The translations under genes were made by a program, and so were the position numbers. A stretch of DNA of 21,530 nt, from positions 1 to 21,530 of the forward strand of contig JBKCEW010000163.1 of assembly GCA_046304235.1 (NCBI GenBank), in the 5' to 3' direction. The notes below the pieces were generated by a model, which was not told where the DNA came from, ran no database searches, and saw only the letters and a list, made by a program, of their open reading frames with translations. The stretch is from CANHVK01 sp046304235 (GTDB lineage Bacteria; Bacteroidota; Bacteroidia; Flavobacteriales_D; Crocinitomicaceae). This document shows positions 7,433 to 14,467 of this stretch, in pieces. Each line of letters starts with the position of its first letter. Positions within the stretch are counted from its first letter, which is position 1.

Positions 7433-8581
7433 CTAACAAACAACCTTCACCATATCTTTTACCTTGCGACCATTGATTTTTGCTTCTTCCAGCGTAGGTG
7501 CAACAACAGTAATGTGTCCCATTTTACGGAAAGATTTGGTTTCTTCTTTACCATAGATATGTGGTTTTACTCCTGGAATGGCAATGGCTTCTGATAGCCC
7601 TTCATAGACTGCACTACCTGTAAATCCTTTTTCTCCCAAAAGGTTAATCATTACCCCTGGTTGAACGATACGAGTATCTCCCAAAGGTAGATTTAACACA
7701 CTGCGCATATGTTGTTCGAATTGTGAAGTAACATTACATTCAATCGTATGGTGACCGCTATTGTGCGGACGAGGTGCGATTTCATTTACTAACAATTCAC
7801 CCGATTTCGTTAAGAATAATTCCACGGCTAGTATCCCAACCATTCCTAATTTATCGATAACCTCCACCGCTAGTTTCTCTGCTTTTTCTTCAATTTCAGG
7901 AGAAACCTCCGCAGGAGAAAATAAAAATTCTACCAAGTTTGCTTCTGGACTGAATTCACATTCAACAGTTGGATATACTTTTGTTTGTCCATTTTCATTA
8001 CGAGCAACGATAACAGACAATTCTTTTTCAAAATCAACAAATTTCTCTAATACAGAAGGTACATCAAAAGCCGTTTCTAAATCAGCGGTAGAACGAAGCG
8101 GCGTAACTCCTTTTCCATCATATCCACCCGTACGCATTTTTTGCATAAAAGGGAATTCGGGAATGTAAGTATCAATTTCCGATTTATCGTTTACCAAATA
8201 AAAATCAGGTGTTGGAATTCCATTGTCTAAATAGAATTGTTTTTGTAATCCTTTATCTCTAATAATACGCAAAATACGTGGTTGAGGAAATACTTTCACT
8301 CCTTCACTTTCTAATTTTTCCAACGCATCTACAGAAACGTTTTCTATTTCAACAGTCAATACATCTTTGTCCTTTCCGAAATTAAATACTGTATCGAAAT
8401 CATTCAGCGAACCTACTGTAAAAGAATGAGCAACATCACGACAAGGAGCATTTACATCCGGATCCAAACAGTGAACGTGAACATCATAATTGATGGTTTC
8501 TTGAATTAACATTCTTCCTAATTGACCTCCGCCTAACACACCAAGACGAAAATTTTTTCCGTATTTTTTTTGTTCTGACAT
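7433..8581 (-). CDS. purK: N5-carboxyaminoimidazole ribonucleotide synthase
   Basis: This 382-residue ATP-grasp enzyme couples AIR, bicarbonate and ATP to N5-CAIR in de novo purine synthesis. The N-terminal GVLGGGQLGRM motif (residues 14-24) is the PurK signature. The ATP-grasp core follows: FMQKMRTGGYDGKG forms the nucleotide-binding loop and LLVNEIAPRPHNSGHHT the metal and substrate-binding segment. Its partner PurE is not in this window. A perfect -7 box lies 33-40 nt upstream of the ATG. The gene is monocistronic as far as visible, converges on lysS and is divergent from the OmpA lipoprotein gene. Confidence 0.96.
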   Translation of the reverse strand: MSEQKKYGKNFRLGVLGGGQLGRMLIQETINYDVHVHCLDPDVNAPCRDVAHSFTVGSLNDFDTVFNFGKDKDVLTVEIENVSVDALEKLESEGVKVFPQPRILRIIRDKGLQKQFYLDNGIPTPDFYLVNDKSEIDTYIPEFPFMQKMRTGGYDGKGVTPLRSTADLETAFDVPSVLEKFVDFEKELSVIVARNENGQTKVYPTVECEFSPEANLVEFLFSPAEVSPEIEEKAEKLAVEVIDKLGMVGILAVELFLTKSGELLVNEIAPRPHNSGHHTIECNVTSQFEQHMRSVLNLPLGDTRIVQPGVMINLLGEKGFTGSAVYEGLSEAIAIPGVKPHIYGKEETKSFRKMGHITVVAPTLEEAKINGRKVKDMVKVVC

Positions 8582-8613
8582 TCTAACTTATCTGTTTCTG
8601 TGAAATTTGAGTT

Positions 8614-8621
8614 CAAAGATA
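8614..8621 (-). promoter_or_regulatory. -7 promoter box for purK
   Basis: On the minus strand this reads TATCTTTG, an exact TAnnTTTG match, ending 32 nt before the purK ATG. No TTTG -33 element stands out at the usual distance upstream. Confidence 0.7.
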
Positions 8622-8690
8622 CTGAAAGCAATTAAAAAAATAGTGTTTAAAACTTCTGACTAATACAAAGAATTCAGTGATGTGATTTTC

Positions 8691-8698
8691 GATATTTG
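8691..8698 (+). promoter_or_regulatory. Candidate -7 box for the OmpA lipoprotein gene
   Basis: GATATTTG matches TAnnTTTG at five of its six fixed positions, with G for the first T, and lies 43 nt before the chosen ATG at 8742. No -33 TTTG is evident. Confidence 0.35.
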
Positions 8699-8741
8699 TT
8701 GTTTGGTGAAAACTAAAGTAATTAATGCTAAATCCAATCGT

Positions 8742-9707
8742 ATGAGATTAACCTATGTATTATTTTTTATGCTCACAGTAGCCATTGCTTCTTGTGTACC
8801 CTTAAAAAAATACCACGATGTAGCCGAAAAAGCACGTTTGTGTGAAGAAGAATTAAATGCGTTGAAAGACAAGGCAATTAACAATGAAAACAAAGCGAAC
8901 GAATTAGAATCGCAATTAGGATTAATTACAAAAGAGGCAACTCAATTAAGACAAGACACTACAAACCTTGGTGAAAAACTTCGTTTAATAAAAACGCATT
9001 ATCAAAAAATGGTGGATCAAAACTTAATGTACGAGAAAAAATTAGAACACGATCGTCAAACCGTTGCTAAAAGCGCAGGTTCAATGCAAGCTGATATGGA
9101 TGCTAAAAGCATAGAATTACAACGTAAACAAGACGAGTTAAAAGATTTAGAAGAAGAATTATTTCAAAAGCAAAAATTACTCGAAGATCGTGAGAAACGA
9201 GTTCAAGAATTAGAAGAAATGCTTCAACGAAAAGACGAGGCGGTAAAATTATTAAAGAAGAAAATCGCAGATGCTTTATTAGGGTATAAAAACAAAGGAT
9301 TAAGCGTAGAAGAACGAAACGGTAAAATTTACGTGAGTTTGGATGCAAAATTACTTTTTAAAACGGGAAGTACGCAAGTAGAAACTGAAGGTAAAAAAGC
9401 ATTGGTAGACCTTGCCCGAGTGTTGGAGAGAGAAAAAGATATGGAAATCATCGTAGAGGGTCATACCGATACTGATAAATTAACTAGTCCCAACCATCCG
9501 AAAAACAACTGGGAACTTTCTGTATTAAGAGCAACGTCTGTGGTTGAAATTTTAACAGGCAATTCTACCATGAATCCTGGAATATTAATGGCGGCAGGAA
9601 GATCTGAATTTCACCCCGTAGATCCAAATGACAAAGCAAAAAACAGAAGAATAGATATTATCATTTCACCCAATCTAAACGCATTGTTTGAGTTGATAAG
9701 TAAATAA
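8742..9707 (+). CDS. OmpA-family lipoprotein with coiled coil
   Basis: This is a 321-residue lipoprotein. The start at 8742 gives a proper type II signal peptide ending in I-A-S-C18; the longer frame from 8682 would put 20 extra polar residues in front. Residues ~25-185 are highly charged with heptad character (ELEEMLQRKDEAVKLLKKK), so a long coiled coil is likely. The C-terminal ~110 residues form an OmpA/MotB peptidoglycan-binding domain: LLFKTGSTQV, IIVEGHTDTD, the NNWELSVLRATSVV helix with the conserved Arg, and AKNRRIDIII. The residues after Cys18 are not acidic, so a surface lipoprotein-export signal is not obvious. It probably tethers the outer membrane to peptidoglycan. A strong hairpin terminator follows. 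Confidence 0.88.
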   Translation: MRLTYVLFFMLTVAIASCVPLKKYHDVAEKARLCEEELNALKDKAINNENKANELESQLGLITKEATQLRQDTTNLGEKLRLIKTHYQKMVDQNLMYEKKLEHDRQTVAKSAGSMQADMDAKSIELQRKQDELKDLEEELFQKQKLLEDREKRVQELEEMLQRKDEAVKLLKKKIADALLGYKNKGLSVEERNGKIYVSLDAKLLFKTGSTQVETEGKKALVDLARVLEREKDMEIIVEGHTDTDKLTSPNHPKNNWELSVLRATSVVEILTGNSTMNPGILMAAGRSEFHPVDPNDKAKNRRIDIIISPNLNALFELISK

Positions 9708-9714
9708 TAATTGC

Positions 9715-9751
9715 AAACAAAAAGGCTTCGAGTTTCGAAGCCTTTTTGTTT
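9715..9751 (+). terminator. Terminator after the OmpA lipoprotein gene (left twin)
   Basis: A 17-bp perfect stem (9715-9731 with 9735-9751) with core GGCTTCGA/TCGAAGCC closes on a 3-nt loop, with A-run and T-run flanks. Its centre is almost identical to the hairpin at 10259-10300. The T-run also contains the TTTG (9745-9748) that may serve as the -33 element of the toxin-antitoxin promoter. Confidence 0.9.
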
Positions 9752-9776
9752 TAATGATAAAAATGTTATACTTTTA
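9745..9776 (+). promoter_or_regulatory. Candidate promoter of the toxin-antitoxin operon, overlapping the terminator
   Basis: TTTG at 9745-9748 is followed after exactly 20 nt by TACTTTTA (9769-9776), which matches TAnnTTTG at all but the last base. The ATG of the antitoxin is 22 nt further on. The -33 element would lie in the T-tract of the preceding terminator, so no gap separates the two transcription units. Confidence 0.5.
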
Positions 9777-9797
9777 ATAATACAAATTCAGATCGTG

Positions 9798-10013
9798 ATG
9801 AAATACAAAGTTGAATTAGATATCCCATCAAACAAAGTTGCTTTATTCCTAGAGTTTTTAAGAAGTATGTCTTTTGTAAAAAAGATCAAAGTAATTGAAG
9901 AAAATGAAATTACAAATCCTGACATACTTAAAAGTATTGAAGATTATGAAAATAAAAAGGTAGATCCAACGCCATTAAATCTAGAAGAATTAAAAACATT
10001 AATTAATGCTTGA
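9798..10013 (+). CDS. Putative antitoxin of a YoeB module (71 aa, family not recognised)
   Basis: The start at 9798 is chosen because the longer frame from 9711 translates through the terminator stem. The 71-residue product begins MKYKVELDIP, a likely strand, then a helix (SNKVALFLEFLRSM), a second strand (VKKIKVIEE) and an acidic tail with an ENKKVDPTPLNLEELKTLI segment that could wrap a toxin. It does not show the YefM/Phd pattern expected with YoeB (no ISYSEAR-type start). Its last 8 nt overlap the toxin start, as is typical of antitoxin-first operons with translational coupling. The role is inferred from position, size and acidity; no family is claimed. Confidence 0.7.
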   Translation: MKYKVELDIPSNKVALFLEFLRSMSFVKKIKVIEENEITNPDILKSIEDYENKKVDPTPLNLEELKTLINA

Positions 10014-10266
10014 ATTGATGTTTATGCCAAAGGCTTGGCAAGATTTAGGTTGGTGGGTTAAAAATGAAATTAAAACAGTTAAAAAAATCTATTCTGTTTT
10101 AGAGAACACTTGTAAAACACCTTTTGAAGGTCTTGGTCAACCTGAACCGTTAAAAGCAAATTACAGTGGTTATTGGTCGAGAAGAATAAATCTAGAACAT
10201 CGAATAATCTACAAAGTTGAAAATGATAAAATAATTGTTTTCTCATTAAAAGGACATTATAACTAA
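10006..10266 (+). CDS. yoeB: YoeB/Txe family mRNA-interferase toxin
   Basis: This 86-residue protein matches the full-length YoeB pattern: an early Trp (W11), the TPFEGLGQPEPLK motif, SGYWSRRI, EHRIIYKV and a terminal HY. The residues corresponding to the E. coli catalytic set E46, R65, H83 and Y84 are present as E47, R66, H84 and Y85, so it is predicted to be an active RelE-fold endoribonuclease that cleaves mRNA at the ribosomal A site. The ATG at 10006 overlaps the antitoxin gene by 8 nt; ATGs at 10018 and 10024 are alternatives but would shorten the first strand. The stop codon is already inside the hairpin terminator. Confidence 0.93.
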   Translation: MLELMFMPKAWQDLGWWVKNEIKTVKKIYSVLENTCKTPFEGLGQPEPLKANYSGYWSRRINLEHRIIYKVENDKIIVFSLKGHYN

Positions 10267-10300
10267 AAAGGCTTCGAAATTCGAAGCCTTTTTTAGTTAT
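10259..10300. terminator. Bidirectional terminator between yoeB and the PurF-like gene (right twin)
   Basis: Arms 10259-10277 and 10281-10300 pair with one bulged T. The core is GGCTTCGA, loop AAT, TCGAAGCC, with A-runs and T-runs on the two sides, so it can work for both converging genes. The central 29 nt differ from the left twin (9719-9747) at two loop bases only. Confidence 0.88.
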
Positions 10301-10315
10301 AATCAATCCTATTTT

Positions 10316-12217
10316 TTAGTAAGCTCTTACGTTTTTTCCTTGTACATAATTGATAAACGCTGTGTTTACCACTTTGTTTCCACCTGGTGTTGGATAATCA
10401 CCAGTAAAATACCAATCTCCTAAATTTTTAGGACACGCAGCGTGTAAATTGTCTACAGTTTGGTAGATGATATCAACCTCTGCATTGATAGTTAGAGGAG
10501 TTAATAATTCAGCAATCTTTTTCGAAATCTGAACATCAGTGAAAGGAGCATAAATTTCTTTCACGTAATTTTTAATTTGCTCTTTCGGTAATGTTGATTG
10601 CTCTAAACATTTTTTATAAACCTCATCAATCACAGAAGATTGATTCGTTTCTTTTAAAAGAGTTATCGCTGCTTCGAATGCTATAAAATCACCCATAATC
10701 GCCATATCAATTCCATAACAATCTGGGAAACGAATTTGCGGAGCAGAGGAAACAATCACAATCTTTTTAGGACCTAGACGATCTAAAATACGAAGGATAC
10801 TTTGTTTCAATGTTGTTCCACGAACGATACTATCATCGATAACCACTAAATTATCTTTACCTCTTACAACTGAACCATAAGTGATATCATAGACATTCGA
10901 TACCATTTCATCCCGTTGGTCATCCTGAGTGATGAAGGTTCTCGCTTTCGCATCTTTAATAACAATTTTCTCAATGCGTGCACGTTGAAAGACTATTTTC
11001 TTTAATTCTTCCTCTGATAAATTTCCAGAATTTTCAGACAATGCTTTGTATTTTCTTTCATTCAAATGATCTTCCAACCCTTTAATCATTCCGTAAAATG
11101 AAGTTTCAGCAGTATTTGGAATAAATGAAAAAACAGAATTATCTAAATCATAATCAATTGATTTCAATACTTGAGGAACAACTAAATCTCCCAGTTTTTT
11201 ACGTTCTTCGTAAATTTCCACATCATTTCCACGAGAGAAATAAATGCGCTCAAAAGAACAACTTTTATTTACTAATGGCTTATTGATTTCAATTTCAGAT
11301 ACTCTACCATCTTTTTTGATTATTAAAGCATGTCCTGGAGTTAATTCTTGAATATTTTCTTCTTGTAAATTAAATGCAGTTTGAATTACCGGTCTTTCAG
11401 ATGCAACAACACACACCTCATCGTTTTCAAACCAATAAGCCGGACGAATACCTGAAGGATCACGTAAAACAAACGCATCACCGTGACCAAATAATCCTGC
11501 CATAGCATATCCTCCATCCCAATTCACAGAAGCACGTTTTAAAATGCGTTCAATGTTTAAGTTTTTAGCAATGTAATCGTAAATGGCCTTTTTTTCGTAT
11601 CCTTTAGAATTAAGTTCATTATAAATCTCATCATTTTCTTCATCCAAAAAATGACCAATTTTCTCCATAACGGTTACTGTATCTGATTTCTCTTTTGGAT
11701 GCTGACCAATGGAAACTAGTACATCAAATAATTCATCTACATTAGTTAAATTGAAGTTACCCGCTACAACTAAATTTCGAGTAATCCAATTGTTTTGTCT
11801 TAAGAAAGGGTGACAACTTTCAATACTATTTCTTCCAAAAGTACCATAACGTAAATGTCCCAAAAATAACTCACCCGTAAATCCTGCATTTTCTTTCAGA
11901 TACTTAACATCTTTCAATCTATCCGGATTTTCCTCTGCTATCGCTTTGAATCGTGCATTGATTTGGTCAAAAATATCTTGAGTTGGTTTACTATCTATCG
12001 AACGGTGCCTTGAAATGTAACGTTGGCCAGGTTCCATATCAAATTTGATATTTGCCACCCCTGCTCCATCTTGACCACGATTACTTTGTTTTTCCATCAT
12101 CAAGTGAAGTTTGTTCAACCCGTAAAAAGCTGAACCATATTTTTCAAGATAAAACTCCAACGGTTTTTTCAATCGCAAAAGTGCAATACCACATTCGTGT
12201 TTGATAGCATCACTCAT
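10316..12217 (-). CDS. Amidophosphoribosyltransferase, long PurF-like form
   Basis: The 633-residue product has an N-terminal glutamine amidotransferase domain (class II, Ntn) and a C-terminal phosphoribosyltransferase domain, as in PurF, which makes phosphoribosylamine from PRPP and glutamine. The nucleophile would be C9 of MSDAIKHECGIALL after removal of eight residues. SNRGQDGAGV and HLRYGTFG are glutaminase-site motifs, and VVIDDSIVRGTT (about residues 456-467) is the PRPP loop. It is over 100 residues longer than E. coli PurF, with insertions within the glutaminase half and a long tail. ATG 12217 is preferred because the upstream start at 12247 lies in the -7 box. Bacteroidota can carry a second, shorter PurF, so this may be a paralogue and no symbol is given. 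Confidence 0.85.
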   Translation of the reverse strand: MSDAIKHECGIALLRLKKPLEFYLEKYGSAFYGLNKLHLMMEKQSNRGQDGAGVANIKFDMEPGQRYISRHRSIDSKPTQDIFDQINARFKAIAEENPDRLKDVKYLKENAGFTGELFLGHLRYGTFGRNSIESCHPFLRQNNWITRNLVVAGNFNLTNVDELFDVLVSIGQHPKEKSDTVTVMEKIGHFLDEENDEIYNELNSKGYEKKAIYDYIAKNLNIERILKRASVNWDGGYAMAGLFGHGDAFVLRDPSGIRPAYWFENDEVCVVASERPVIQTAFNLQEENIQELTPGHALIIKKDGRVSEIEINKPLVNKSCSFERIYFSRGNDVEIYEERKKLGDLVVPQVLKSIDYDLDNSVFSFIPNTAETSFYGMIKGLEDHLNERKYKALSENSGNLSEEELKKIVFQRARIEKIVIKDAKARTFITQDDQRDEMVSNVYDITYGSVVRGKDNLVVIDDSIVRGTTLKQSILRILDRLGPKKIVIVSSAPQIRFPDCYGIDMAIMGDFIAFEAAITLLKETNQSSVIDEVYKKCLEQSTLPKEQIKNYVKEIYAPFTDVQISKKIAELLTPLTINAEVDIIYQTVDNLHAACPKNLGDWYFTGDYPTPGGNKVVNTAFINYVQGKNVRAY

Positions 12218-12244
12218 AGTTATATTGAGATATTTATTGAGCCG

Positions 12245-12252
12245 CAAAGGTA
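12245..12252 (-). promoter_or_regulatory. -7 promoter box for the PurF-like gene
   Basis: On the minus strand this reads TACCTTTG, an exact TAnnTTTG match, 27 nt before ATG 12217. It overlaps the alternative start at 12247 and so decides the start. Confidence 0.75.
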
Positions 12253-12343
12253 AAGTTTTAATCGATTATTAGAACTCCTTTAATAAATAAAATACAAAGG
12301 AAAAACAGTTAAATGAATCGTGAACAATCTATTAAAAATTTTG

Positions 12344-12374
12344 TTGTTAATCTACACTATAAAGAATAACTTTG
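12344..12374 (+). promoter_or_regulatory. Promoter of dxs (-33 TTG and -7 TAACTTTG)
   Basis: TTG at 12344-12346, preceded by TTTTG at 12339-12343, and an exact TAnnTTTG box (TAACTTTG, 12367-12374) are separated by 20 nt. The box ends 19 nt before the dxs ATG. This is the best match to the two-part Bacteroidota promoter in the window. Confidence 0.75.
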
Positions 12375-12393
12375 TCAGTTAAACACTTTCACT

Positions 12394-14346
12394 ATGAGTA
12401 AGTATCAAGCAGGCCCATATCTTTCACAAATAGAAATTCCACAAGACTTACGTAATAAGTTCACTATAGAGGATTTACCTCAAGTTTCAAATGAATTACG
12501 TCAGTATATTGTTGATGTAATTTCTGAAATTGGAAATAGCCATTTTGGAGCAAGTTTGGGAGTTGTAGAACTTACTGTTGCTTTACATTATGTTTTTCAT
12601 ACACCTTACGACCAATTAGTTTGGGATGTTGGTCATCAAGCATACGGACATAAAATACTAACAGGAAGAAGAGACGTGTTTCATACAAACCGTTTAAAAG
12701 GTGGTATTTCAGGTTTCCCAAAAAGAAGTGAAAGTGAATATGATACATTTGGTGTTGGACATTCATCTACCTCTATTTCTGCAGCACTAGGTATGGCTGT
12801 TGCTAGTAAATACAAACAAGAAAAAAATAGACATCATATTGCCGTAATTGGGGATGGTGCTATGACAGCAGGTATGGCTTTTGAAGGGATGAATCATGCA
12901 GGATATGAAAAAGACGCTAATTTGTTGGTTGTCTTGAATGATAACTGTATGTCTATTGACCCGAATGTTGGAGCTTTAAAAGAATATTTAACGGATATTA
13001 CTACTTCTCATACGTACAATAAAGTAAAAGACGAGGTTTGGAAAATGTTAGGTAAAATTTCAAAATTTGGCCCTGATGCACAAACTGTTGTTTCAAAAAT
13101 ATCACACTCTTTAAAAAGTACCTTACTAAAACAAAGTAATTTATTTGAATCTCTTAATTTCAGGTATTTCGGTCCAGTAGACGGACATGATGTGGAGGGA
13201 CTAGCAAAAATATTAGAAGATTTAAAAAATATCCCTGGACCTAAAATTTTACATTGTGTAACCGTTAAAGGAAAAGGATATAAATATTCGGAAGAAGGTG
13301 ATCCTACAAAATGGCATGCACCTGGTATCTTCAATAAAGAAACTGGAGAAATTATTAAAATTGTTCCTAAATCACCTGAACCACCTAAATATCAGGATGT
13401 TTTTGGTCATACTATAGTTGAATTAGCAGAAGAAAATGACAAAATTATGGGGGTAACTCCTGCCATGCCGTCTGGTAGTTCAATGAATATTATGATGAAA
13501 GCAATGCCACATCGAGCATTTGATGTAGGTATTGCAGAACAACATGCGGTAACATTTTCTGCAGGATTAGCAACACAAGGACTGGTACCATTTTGTAATA
13601 TCTATTCATCTTTTATGCAACGTGCATATGATCAGGTATTACATGATGTGGCTTTACAGAATTTGAATGTAGTATTTTGTCTAGATCGTGGAGGTTTTGT
13701 AGGAGCTGATGGAGCAACGCACCATGGAGTATATGACTTGGCTTATATGCGCATGATTCCGAACATGATTGTTTCTTCACCAATGAATGAGGCTGAACTT
13801 CGCGATTTAATGTATACTGCACAGCAAGAAAACATGGGGCCATTTACCATTCGTTATCCTAGAGGTAACGGGGTAATGACTGAATGGAAAACTCCTATGA
13901 AAGCAGTAAAAGTAGGTTCGGGTAGAAAACTAACAGATGGTACAGATGTTGCTTTTTTAACTTTAGGACCAATTGGTAATTTTACACAAGAAGCTGTAAA
14001 GTCCTTGAAAGAAAAAGGTGTTTCCGCTGCACATTACGATATGCGCTTTGTTAAACCTTTAGACGAAGTATTATTACACGAAGTGTTTACCAAATTTGAT
14101 AAAGTAATTACGGTTGAAGACGGTTGTTTGATGGGCGGAATGGGAAGTGCTATTTTAGAATTTATGGTAGACAACGGGTATTCATCGAAAGTTGTTCGTT
14201 TAGGTGTACCTGATAAATACATACATCACGGAACACAAAAAGAATTATATGCTGAAGCAGGATTTGACACCGCTTCAATGATTCATGAAGCAGAAAAATT
14301 AGTAGGGATCTCTACTCAAGTAATTTCAGAAAAAACAGGATCATAA
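12394..14346 (+). CDS. dxs: 1-deoxy-D-xylulose-5-phosphate synthase
   Basis: This 650-residue thiamine-diphosphate enzyme condenses pyruvate with glyceraldehyde 3-phosphate, the first step of the MEP isoprenoid pathway. Visible features are H50 (GNSHFGASLG), H81 (DVGHQAYGHK), the ThDP/Mg motif GDGAMTAG (153-160) ending in ND (182-183), the transketolase pyrimidine-binding domain with E382 in GIAEQHAV, and a C-terminal transketolase domain (VITVEDGCLMGGMGS). The length is slightly above the E. coli enzyme (620). It has its own promoter and no partner gene in the same direction. The start is the only ATG downstream of the -7 box that keeps the N-terminus. Confidence 0.96.
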   Translation: MSKYQAGPYLSQIEIPQDLRNKFTIEDLPQVSNELRQYIVDVISEIGNSHFGASLGVVELTVALHYVFHTPYDQLVWDVGHQAYGHKILTGRRDVFHTNRLKGGISGFPKRSESEYDTFGVGHSSTSISAALGMAVASKYKQEKNRHHIAVIGDGAMTAGMAFEGMNHAGYEKDANLLVVLNDNCMSIDPNVGALKEYLTDITTSHTYNKVKDEVWKMLGKISKFGPDAQTVVSKISHSLKSTLLKQSNLFESLNFRYFGPVDGHDVEGLAKILEDLKNIPGPKILHCVTVKGKGYKYSEEGDPTKWHAPGIFNKETGEIIKIVPKSPEPPKYQDVFGHTIVELAEENDKIMGVTPAMPSGSSMNIMMKAMPHRAFDVGIAEQHAVTFSAGLATQGLVPFCNIYSSFMQRAYDQVLHDVALQNLNVVFCLDRGGFVGADGATHHGVYDLAYMRMIPNMIVSSPMNEAELRDLMYTAQQENMGPFTIRYPRGNGVMTEWKTPMKAVKVGSGRKLTDGTDVAFLTLGPIGNFTQEAVKSLKEKGVSAAHYDMRFVKPLDEVLLHEVFTKFDKVITVEDGCLMGGMGSAILEFMVDNGYSSKVVRLGVPDKYIHHGTQKELYAEAGFDTASMIHEAEKLVGISTQVISEKTGS

Positions 14347-14374
14347 AAAAATGGGGAATCTAAAATTCCCCATT
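14346..14374 (-). terminator. Hairpin between dxs and paaZ, U-tract on the minus strand
   Basis: AATGGGGAAT (14350-14359) pairs with ATTCCCCATT (14365-14374) around a 5-nt loop. The T-run is on the minus strand, immediately past the hairpin, so it best fits termination of the paaZ transcript; on the plus strand the hairpin has no T-tract. A further CTATTTT/AAAATAG hairpin with a 3-nt loop lies at 14389-14405. Confidence 0.7.
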
Positions 14375-14435
14375 CTAACTAACCTAACCTATTTTACCAA
14401 AATAGTGTAACCTAATATCAATAACACATAAGGTT

Positions 14436-14467
14436 TAAAAAAGTTCAAAAAAGATTAAACTTTTTTA
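14436..14467. terminator. AT-rich hairpin at the 3' end of paaZ
   Basis: TAAAAAAGTT (14436-14445) pairs with AACTTTTTTA (14458-14467). The right arm overlaps the paaZ stop codon, and the right flank is T-rich on the plus strand. It is the more plausible terminator for dxs transcripts, but the stem is weak. Confidence 0.45.

Noticed and set aside
8682..8741. Upstream start for the OmpA lipoprotein
   Set aside because: It would precede and spoil a textbook lipoprotein signal peptide and overlaps the promoter candidate.
9711..9797. 29-residue N-terminal extension of the antitoxin
   Set aside because: It starts at TTG and translates the terminator stem of the preceding gene.
12218..12247. ATG at 12247 as start of the PurF-like protein
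   Set aside because: It overlaps the TACCTTTG box on the minus strand and would give a long propeptide before the Cys nucleophile; ATG 12217 gives an eight-residue one.
12313..12369. 18-codon frame (MNREQS...) between the PurF-like gene and dxs
   Set aside because: It runs through the dxs -33 and -7 elements and shows no domain or coupling; chance frame is likelier.
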